DNA from: JAJYSO01 sp964451785
GTDB lineage: Bacteria; Bacteroidota; Bacteroidia; Flavobacteriales; Flavobacteriaceae
Reading direction: 5' to 3'
NCBI GenBank assembly: GCA_964451785.1
Contig: CAYVJG010000028.1
Span: 1 to 40,159 of the forward strand
DNA length: 40,159 bases
Part shown: positions 33,735 through 40,159 of the stretch, in pieces
Numbering within the stretch: the first letter of the stretch is position 1
Layout of the letters: every line of letters begins with the position of its first letter
Position numbers and translations under genes: made by a program
The notes under the pieces: model-generated
Seen by the model: only the letters and a program-made list of their open reading frames with translations
Told to the model about the DNA's origin: nothing
The model's database searches: none

Positions 33735-34724
33735 ATGGAAGATTTTATTTTTTTCACTAAAGAAGCATGCGCTCAACAGGTTCATCCGCGACAAGGTGAA
33801 ACTAAATTTGGAGAAAAGCTGAATTGTATCACCTCATTTGAAGACCTGCAAAATAGCAGCGCTCAATATGTCATTTTCGGTATTCCCGAAGATATTGGCA
33901 TACAAGCTAACTTTGGGAAACCCGGCGCTGCTAACACTTGGCAAGCTTTTTTAGCGGCTTTTCTCAACATACAAGTCAACGCGCATAACCACCCTGAAAA
34001 CTGTATAATCTTAGGACAAGTAAATTGTGTAGCTTACTTGCAACAAGCGCAACAACTCATACAAAACAATGTGCATCCGCAAGTTGAATTGGGCAAAATA
34101 GTAGCTCAACTAGACCAGATTGTGACCAAAGCTGTGCAACAAATTGTAGAAGCCGGAAAAACACCTATTATTATCGGTGGCGGCCACAACAACAGCTACG
34201 GCAATATCAAAGGCACCGCTCAAGCTTTAAATCATCCTATTAACGTTATCAATATAGACGCCCACACCGATTTACGAAACACCGATTACCGCCATAGTGG
34301 CAATGGATTTAGCTTTGCTAAACAAGAAGGCTATTTAAAACGCTATAGCATGTTCGGCATTCATAAAAACTATACGCCTCAGTATATTTTTGACCAGTAT
34401 CAAGATGACCCGGATGTTAATATCTATTTGATGGAAAATCTAATCAAACAAAATATGGTTCAAAAACAACACTCTTTTATTGATAGTTTAGCTTATACTA
34501 AAGGAAAGTTTGGACTTGAAATAGACTGTGACGCCATTGCTAATTTTTCGAGTAGCGCCATGACACCAAGTGGATTTAGCATAAACAGCATTCGCATTTT
34601 TATTGAGCAAGCCAAATCAAGGCAAGTCCATTACTTACACCTTGCCGAAGCAGCAGACTGTGGCGATGGACAAGTTGGCAAAGCCTTGAGCTATTTTGTG
34701 TCTGATTTTATACGCCAGCGTTAA
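33735..34724 (+). CDS. hutG: Formimidoylglutamase (arginase family)
   Basis: The 329-residue protein is a ureohydrolase-fold enzyme with manganese-binding motifs GGGHNNSYG, NIDAHTDLRN and LEIDCDAI. The usual GGGHD is replaced by GGGHNN, a variation I associate with Bacteroidetes HutG homologues. The final part, HLAEAADCGDG, includes the conserved late Glu. It probably turns N-formimino-glutamate into glutamate and formamide. Position directly behind hutI makes this assignment safer than arginase or agmatinase. No other hut gene follows. Confidence 0.9.
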   Translation: MEDFIFFTKEACAQQVHPRQGETKFGEKLNCITSFEDLQNSSAQYVIFGIPEDIGIQANFGKPGAANTWQAFLAAFLNIQVNAHNHPENCIILGQVNCVAYLQQAQQLIQNNVHPQVELGKIVAQLDQIVTKAVQQIVEAGKTPIIIGGGHNNSYGNIKGTAQALNHPINVINIDAHTDLRNTDYRHSGNGFSFAKQEGYLKRYSMFGIHKNYTPQYIFDQYQDDPDVNIYLMENLIKQNMVQKQHSFIDSLAYTKGKFGLEIDCDAIANFSSSAMTPSGFSINSIRIFIEQAKSRQVHYLHLAEAADCGDGQVGKALSYFVSDFIRQR

Positions 34725-34966
34725 TCGTAAAAGTATATTCCATTATTCCACAAAATTTAATAAATTTGAATTTACTATTCTATATGCATTGGGTATTAAA
34801 TATATTTTATGAGTATAGCTATAAAAAAAAATAGTAGATTTAACCCCTTAACCATTACCGTTTAGTATAAATTTTTAATACAAGCTATCAAATCGTCAAT
34901 TACGATAAGCTAGATTAATTACTAAATACAACTTAAAGCGCTCTCCATATGAGGACATACAGATTT

Positions 34967-37138
34967 ATGAAGAAGAATTCAATCGTTTTTTTATTAGGTA
35001 TAATTTTAGCCGTTGCCTCTTGTAGCTTTACCACCACTAAAATTGACCCCGGTGATAACACTAAAGAAGAAGTACTCTCTGAGTTAATCACTTTTGTGTT
35101 GCAAAATTATCACTATTCCCCTAAAGCGATTGACGATAAATTTTCAGAAAGTGTCTATAACGATTACATCAATAGTCTAGATCCACGCAAGCGCTTTTTC
35201 TTAGCTAGCGACATTGAAGAATTTACTAAGTACAAAACATCCATCGATGATGAATTGCGTGATCATAGCGTAGATTTTTTCACCCTTACCTATTCGCGTT
35301 TGCAAGAACGTATGCAAGAAATGGAACCGGTGTATAAAGAAATTTTGAGCAAACCTTTTGATTTTGACAAAGAGGAAACTATCAATACAAACTACGAAGA
35401 CGCCGATTATCCTAGCACAAAAAAAGAACGTCATGAACGTTGGAGAAAGCAAATAAAATTTAGCGTGCTCGCCTCTTATTACGATTTAAAAGCTGATCAA
35501 GAAAAAGTAAAAGAAAATAAAGAAGACGAAAAATCTTCAGCTGACACTAAAGAAGAAGACAAACAACCTAAATCTGACGTTGAATTAGAAGAAAAAGCAC
35601 GTGAAACTACGCGTCATTCACTTGAACAGTTTTACGACTTAACCAAAGATCTAAAGAAGAAAGATTGGTTCTCGATTTACCTCAACTCCATCGCCAAAGA
35701 ATTTGATCCACACACCGGATATTTTGGTCCGATGGACAAAGAGAACTTTGACATCACCATGTCAGGAAGTCTTGAAGGTATCGGTGCCCAGCTTCAAAAA
35801 GACATGGATAACATTAAAGTGGTCAAACTCATTTCTGGCGGTCCGGCTTGGCGTCAAGGCGAGCTCAAAGTGGGCGATGTTATCAAAAAAGTAAAACAAG
35901 AAGATGAAGAAGCCCCTGTCAGCATTGTAGGAATGTCAATTAACGACGCGGTACAACTCATTCGCGGCCCTAAAGGAAGTGTAGTAACCCTCACTATTAA
36001 AAGTGTTGACGGCACTACTAAAACCATTGAAATTACACGCGATGTTGTTGAAATTGAAGCCACTTACGCTAAAAGTGCACTCACCACAGTCAATGGGAAA
36101 TCATACGGCGTTATCGACTTACCGAGCTTCTATTTTAACATGGAAGACTATGACAAACGCAACGCGGCCACCGATGTTAAGAAAGAAATTGACCGTCTTA
36201 AAACACAAGATGTTAATGGACTTGTCATCGATTTGCGCAACAATGGCGGCGGCTCATTGTCAACAGCCATAGACATTGCCGGCTTCTTCTTCAAAAAAGG
36301 ACCTGTCGTTCAAGTGCGCTCTGGTAATAACCAACACGAAGTACTCAACGACCGCAATGCCTCTATAGAGTGGAATGGTCCATTAGTAATCTTAGTCAAC
36401 GAACTTTCAGCATCAGCCTCTGAAATTTTATCAGCTGCTATGCAAGACTACGGCCGAGCTGTCATCATTGGCAGTGAACAAACTTATGGAAAAGGCACTG
36501 TTCAGCGCTTTTTAGATCTCAATCGCTTTATGCGCAGTGATGAACTAGGCGATATGGGCTCAATAAAAATCACCACTCAAAAATTCTATCGCATCAATGG
36601 CGGCGCCACTCAACTCAAAGGCGTACACAGCGATGTTGTTGCTCCAGACCGCTATAGTTTTATCGATATTGGTGAGCGCGATATGGAAGCGCCTTTACCT
36701 TGGGACGAAATAGCCCCTGCAGACTATCAAAAATGGAACGGCTACACCAATTTTGACGAAGCTATTAAAGCTAGTCAAGCACGTATTGACACGATCAAAC
36801 AATTCGATTTAATACGTCAACATGCTAAGTGGATTAAAGCCCAACGCGATAAGGATATTTACCCATTGAGTTATACAGCTTATAAATCAACTGTAGAAGA
36901 AAATGAAAAACAAGCCGATCGCTTTGAAAAATTATCTAAGTACAAAACAAACTTGTCATTCACCTCTACTCCACAAGAACTAAAAGTCTTTAAAACAGAT
37001 ACAACTTTAGCGGAAAAACGCGAACGCTGGCATAAAAACTTGAGTAAAGACGTGTATATCGAAGAAGCTATTCACACCTTACAGGATTTAAAATTAAGTC
37101 CTGAGCAACAACAAAAACTAGCAAAAGCTAAAGAGTAA
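34967..37138 (+). CDS. Prc-type tail-specific protease (S41), lipoprotein
   Basis: The second ATG (34967) is preferred to 34949 because it gives a compact lipoprotein signal ending AVASC. The 723-residue product has an N-terminal helical domain, FDPHTGYFGP (~250), a PDZ domain (~255-350, SLEGIGAQL to GGPAW) and the S41 core with NELSASASEI and TYGKGTVQRF. Ser483 and Lys509 form the dyad, one residue further apart than in E. coli Prc. A C-terminal DUF3340-like part follows. It degrades or trims periplasmic proteins from the C-terminus. An ABC permease gene starts 3 bp downstream. Confidence 0.93.
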   Translation: MKKNSIVFLLGIILAVASCSFTTTKIDPGDNTKEEVLSELITFVLQNYHYSPKAIDDKFSESVYNDYINSLDPRKRFFLASDIEEFTKYKTSIDDELRDHSVDFFTLTYSRLQERMQEMEPVYKEILSKPFDFDKEETINTNYEDADYPSTKKERHERWRKQIKFSVLASYYDLKADQEKVKENKEDEKSSADTKEEDKQPKSDVELEEKARETTRHSLEQFYDLTKDLKKKDWFSIYLNSIAKEFDPHTGYFGPMDKENFDITMSGSLEGIGAQLQKDMDNIKVVKLISGGPAWRQGELKVGDVIKKVKQEDEEAPVSIVGMSINDAVQLIRGPKGSVVTLTIKSVDGTTKTIEITRDVVEIEATYAKSALTTVNGKSYGVIDLPSFYFNMEDYDKRNAATDVKKEIDRLKTQDVNGLVIDLRNNGGGSLSTAIDIAGFFFKKGPVVQVRSGNNQHEVLNDRNASIEWNGPLVILVNELSASASEILSAAMQDYGRAVIIGSEQTYGKGTVQRFLDLNRFMRSDELGDMGSIKITTQKFYRINGGATQLKGVHSDVVAPDRYSFIDIGERDMEAPLPWDEIAPADYQKWNGYTNFDEAIKASQARIDTIKQFDLIRQHAKWIKAQRDKDIYPLSYTAYKSTVEENEKQADRFEKLSKYKTNLSFTSTPQELKVFKTDTTLAEKRERWHKNLSKDVYIEEAIHTLQDLKLSPEQQQKLAKAKE

Positions 37139-37140
37139 AC

Positions 37141-38256
37141 GTGAAAAAAATCAACTCACAATCACTCACTCAATTAGCGCTCTATAAGTTCAAAAAGAAC
37201 TTGTGGGGCGTTTTGAGCTTTTGGTTTATTATAGTCAGCATTTTAATTGCCGTTTTCGCCTATTGCCTCGCCCCTGACAATTCAGAAAATGCCAATCAAA
37301 TGCATTTGGCTATTCATTCTGAATCCCCTGGATTTAGTGTAACAATGCTCAGTATTCCTAATCTTAACGCTCCCCCCACTTCGCTTGTACATCGCTTCTT
37401 TTTTGGTAGTCGGGCGATAACTGAAGAAATTCCCATTACAAACTATCGTTTTACTCAAGATAAACTCATCGTTACCCCTTATACCAAAAGTCAAACCCCT
37501 GCAGATGAGCAAACTTTCAAATTAAGTGAAGTTTTCCCTCCAGGACTATCTCCTACTGAAATTACATCTCAATACATAACCGAGCACACTTTTTGGCTCG
37601 GCACAGATAAATACGGACGTGATTTCTTAAGTCGCTTACTCATCGGCACGCGCATATCTTTGTCAATAGGGTTTATTGCGGTATTGATATCTTTAATCAT
37701 CGGGATTAGTTTAGGCGCCCTCGCCGGCTATTACGGCGGAAAAATTGACAACATCATCATGTGGTTTATCAATGTCACTTGGTCTATACCTACATTGTTA
37801 CTGGTCATTGCCATGGCTTTAGCTTTAGGCAAAGGATTTTGGCAAGTTTTTATCGCCGTAGGGCTCACCATGTGGGTTGAAGTAGCCCGAGTTGTGCGCG
37901 GACAAGTAAAGAGTGTCAAGGAGATGCAATACATCACCGCTGCACGTGCTTTGGGTTATAAGAATTTACGCATTATCAAAACCCATATTCTCCCCAATAT
38001 TCTCGCCCCTGTCATTGTTATATCAGCGGCCAATTTTGCCTCAGCCATTTTAGTAGAAAGCGGATTGAGTTTTTTAGGTATTGGTGCACAACCCCCTATG
38101 CCCAGTTGGGGCGTTATGATTAAAGAGCACTACAGTTATATTGTTCTTGGTCAACCTTATCTTGCCATCATTCCGGGACTAGCCATCATGAGCTTGGTTT
38201 TAGCCTTTATGCTCATCGGCAATGCCCTTCGTGACGCCCTTGATGTCAAAAATTAA
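37141..38256 (+). CDS. OppC/DppC-type ABC transporter permease
   Basis: The 371-residue protein starts with GTG, two bases after the protease stop codon. TM1 lies at ~22-42, then a long periplasmic segment (~45-150) ending in FWLGTDKYGRDFLSRLL, a signature of OppC-type permeases. Five further helices follow, with the EAA loop reading ITAARALGYKNLRIIKTHILPN. The partner permease, ATPases and binding protein are not adjacent. It is likely the second permease of a peptide or nickel-type importer, with the rest encoded elsewhere. Tight spacing to the protease suggests co-expression. Confidence 0.88.
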   Translation: MKKINSQSLTQLALYKFKKNLWGVLSFWFIIVSILIAVFAYCLAPDNSENANQMHLAIHSESPGFSVTMLSIPNLNAPPTSLVHRFFFGSRAITEEIPITNYRFTQDKLIVTPYTKSQTPADEQTFKLSEVFPPGLSPTEITSQYITEHTFWLGTDKYGRDFLSRLLIGTRISLSIGFIAVLISLIIGISLGALAGYYGGKIDNIIMWFINVTWSIPTLLLVIAMALALGKGFWQVFIAVGLTMWVEVARVVRGQVKSVKEMQYITAARALGYKNLRIIKTHILPNILAPVIVISAANFASAILVESGLSFLGIGAQPPMPSWGVMIKEHYSYIVLGQPYLAIIPGLAIMSLVLAFMLIGNALRDALDVKN

Positions 38257-38458
38257 TCTTAAAAAAAATTATCGCATTAACAGGATTAGAAAAAACACAT
38301 TTCTTGTGTAAATTTTAATTGATTTTCCTTTATATTGCTCATCAAAATAGCTTTATCATTAAATTAAAAGGTAAATTTATAAACAACTTTAAGCATAATA
38401 TTTACCGTAATTTCACGATAGCTATTTTAACAATAACAGCTTACTTAAACATCTTTTT

Positions 38459-39745
38459 ATGTCACAACCAACTGCAACCCCTACTCCTGTAGCATCCATG
38501 TATGACAACGTGATGCGACAGTTCAACAAAGTAGCCGATATTATGGATTTAAATCCTAATATCCGCAAAATCTTATCAGCCACTAACAACGAGGTCACTG
38601 TAAGTTTTCCTGTACGCATGGATGATGGCCATGTCGAAATATTTAAAGGATTTAGAGTGCAGCACAACAATGCTTTAGGACCGTATAAAGGCGGATTGCG
38701 CTATCACCCTACAATTAGCTTGTCTGACTCGCGGGCACTTGCTATGTGGATGACCTGGAAAACCTCCCTAGCCGGTTTACCCTTTGGAGGCGCTAAAGGT
38801 GGAATAGAATTTGATCCGCGTCAATATTCTACAGCCGAGCTCGAACGCATTACACGCCGCTTTACCTTTGCTCTAGGCCCAAATATTGGCCCTAACATTG
38901 ATATTGTTGCTCCTGATGTCAACACTAATGCGCAAACCATGGCTTGGATATTAGACACTTATATGCACACCCAAGCCTTTACAGAGCGTAGCCAAAGCCA
39001 AAATGTAGCCACAGGAAAACCCGTAGAAACAGGAGGGCTCGCCGGGCGTGATCGCGCTACCGGATATAGTGTTTATCTTTCTGTTAAAGGCTTGATGAAC
39101 CTTCGCGGAGACACCCTAAAAGACAAAACTTATATTGTCCAAGGCTTCGGTAACGTCGGACAATGGTTTGCCCATTTTATGGAAAAAGAAGGCGCCAAAC
39201 TCATCGCTGTTCAAGATGCCTACGCTACGCTGTATAGCGATGAAGGCATTGACCCAAATCGCTTATTAGCTTATGCAAAATCCAACACCAATTCTATTAA
39301 AGGCTATTCGGAAGCTACAGAAATTGATTCAGGAAGCTTCTTTGGAATTAAATGTGATTTTATTGTACCGGCAGCCCTGGGCAACCAGATTACTTTAAAC
39401 AATGTAGCCGACATTAAAGCCAAAGTGATTGTTGAAGGCGCCAATGGACCGACCACGGCAGAGGCTGAAGAAGTTTTACTAGAGAAAGGCTGCGTAATCA
39501 TGCCCGATTTTTTAAGTAACTCAGGTGGCGTTATCGGCAGTTATTACGAATGGTTGCAAAATAAAAGCGGTGAGATTTGGGATTTAGAAGAAGTGTTGCC
39601 TAAAATTGAAACTAAATTCAATAAAAGTTTTAATCGCGTCGCTAAAATTGTAGAAGAAAAAAATATAGATTGGCGAACCGGTGCCTACATGCTCGCCATT
39701 TCGCGTATTGAAACCGCCTATACACGCCGCGGTATTTTCCCATAA
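38459..39745 (+). CDS. Glutamate dehydrogenase (Glu/Leu/Phe/Val family)
   Basis: The 428-residue protein carries GPYKGGLRYHP (Lys77), PFGGAKGGI (catalytic-region Lys113), the NAD(P) turn VQGFGNVGQW and IVEGANGPTT. The size and GPNIGPNIDIVAPDVNT segment match hexameric short-form glutamate dehydrogenases. It interconverts glutamate and 2-oxoglutarate with ammonia. With HutI/HutG and peptide uptake in the same window, a catabolic role is likely, but coenzyme choice is not certain from the sequence. A 200-bp leader without clear boxes precedes it, and a strong terminator follows. Confidence 0.93.
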   Translation: MSQPTATPTPVASMYDNVMRQFNKVADIMDLNPNIRKILSATNNEVTVSFPVRMDDGHVEIFKGFRVQHNNALGPYKGGLRYHPTISLSDSRALAMWMTWKTSLAGLPFGGAKGGIEFDPRQYSTAELERITRRFTFALGPNIGPNIDIVAPDVNTNAQTMAWILDTYMHTQAFTERSQSQNVATGKPVETGGLAGRDRATGYSVYLSVKGLMNLRGDTLKDKTYIVQGFGNVGQWFAHFMEKEGAKLIAVQDAYATLYSDEGIDPNRLLAYAKSNTNSIKGYSEATEIDSGSFFGIKCDFIVPAALGNQITLNNVADIKAKVIVEGANGPTTAEAEEVLLEKGCVIMPDFLSNSGGVIGSYYEWLQNKSGEIWDLEEVLPKIETKFNKSFNRVAKIVEEKNIDWRTGAYMLAISRIETAYTRRGIFP

Positions 39746-39767
39746 AGCACACAAACTCAATTACAGT

Positions 39768-39830
39768 GAAGCCATTTAAACTTTTTCTTGTTTTTGACGA
39801 CAATTAAAAAGTTTAAATGGCTTCTGTTTT
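39768..39830 (+). terminator. Terminator of the glutamate dehydrogenase gene
   Basis: A 19-bp perfect stem, GAAGCCATTTAAACTTTTT and its complement, encloses a 19-base loop and is followed by TGTTTTT. Confidence 0.85.
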
Positions 39831-39921
39831 TAGCGTAAACAGTGTCAGTTTTAGCCGTTTTTTCAAAAAAAAGGAACGGTTTGACCTAAAAGAGCAGCAT
39901 GGTCAATTTGAGATAGCGACT

Positions 39922-40159
39922 TTATATTTGTGAAGTTTTTTTTAATCTCCAATATTCCCAAAATGCACATAAACCTGCGATAAAATTTATAAGCGATAAA
40001 CTTTCTGAATAATTATGAAAAAAAAGTACATTTCCCATACCAAAAACTAAAAATATTGATAATGGTATTTTTAAAAAAGTAGTTTTATCAGTTAATTGAA
40101 ATTTTTTGGGGTATATCAATGTACTGCTTGTTAAAGTAAAAAAGGTAACAAAATAAAAA
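39922..40159 (-). CDS. Membrane protein of unknown function (5' truncated by window edge)
   Basis: The minus-strand frame is open to the last base, and the only internal start is a TTG at 40119, so the gene most likely begins outside the window. The visible ~78 residues hold a hydrophobic stretch at the edge (FVTFFTL), then two helices (KIPLSIFLVFGMGNVLFF; LSLINFIAGLCAFWEYW) and a basic end (RLKKTSQI). That is at least three membrane segments. No family is recognised. Confidence 0.55.
   Translation of the reverse strand, partial: FYFVTFFTLTSSTLIYPKKFQLTDKTTFLKIPLSIFLVFGMGNVLFFHNYSESLSLINFIAGLCAFWEYWRLKKTSQI

Noticed and set aside
34725..34948. TAAATTTG at 34761 as promoter of the Prc-type protease
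   Set aside because: It matches the -7 consensus but lies about 200 bases from the start codon in very AT-rich DNA, where chance matches are common.
39838..39880. AACCGTT/AACGG pairing as a terminator for the right-edge gene
   Set aside because: The stem is short and interrupted by poly-A/poly-T sequence, so it is not distinguishable from background.

Overview
The window looks like the chromosome of a Flavobacteriaceae (Bacteroidetes) member. Supporting signs are a type IX secretion sorting tail, lipoproteins with short N-terminal lipoboxes, TAnnTTTG promoter boxes in front of several genes, paired mevalonate-pathway genes, a DPP-IV/POT peptide-uptake cluster and moderate-to-low GC. It is mostly housekeeping and nutrient-scavenging DNA, with a few accessory patches. 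I saw no tRNA, rRNA, CRISPR array, transposase or phage gene.

Layout: (1) 1-1335, the 3' part of a secreted NodB-type deacetylase with a T9SS tail. (2) 1373-4369, small lipoproteins (one unknown, one NlpE-like, one resembling the lysozyme inhibitor Ivy), an FMN reductase, and an ~850-bp repeat-rich gap. (3) 4472-8197, hemL and two tandem TlpA-like lipoproteins. (4) 8278-12595, a minus-strand run of HMG-CoA reductase, GHMP (mevalonate-type) kinase, rnpA and an S41 protease. (5) 12864-21327, dipeptidyl peptidase IV, two POT peptide transporters with different large insertions, and a two-domain secreted esterase. (6) 21758-24297, an Nramp-UspA fusion overlapping its DtxR/MntR-type regulator, with a likely operator upstream. 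(7) 24411-28327, a small conserved protein, a duplicated Cys4 mini-protein, a PurF-like enzyme and a PfkB kinase. (8) 28531-29403, an AT-rich two-gene unit of unknown function: a protein with all six cysteines in its last 49 residues, followed by a two-TM mini-protein. (9) 29551-39745, TerC, RecJ divergent from hutI-hutG, a Prc-type protease, an orphan OppC-type permease and glutamate dehydrogenase. (10) The right edge cuts through a membrane-protein gene.

Themes that fit together: peptide and amino-acid catabolism (DPP-IV, POT transporters, HutI/HutG, glutamate dehydrogenase), manganese handling (Nramp, MntR-type regulator, TerC) and envelope quality control (two S41 proteases, two TlpA-like proteins, NlpE-like and Ivy-like lipoproteins).

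The most unusual items are: an inverted pair of ~335-bp non-coding repeats 19 kb apart, carrying a chain of hairpins with apparent compensatory changes; the Cys-tail/two-TM gene pair; the unrelated insertions in the two POT transporters; and the duplicated Cys4 mini-protein. No homology search was possible, so family names rest on motif recognition.
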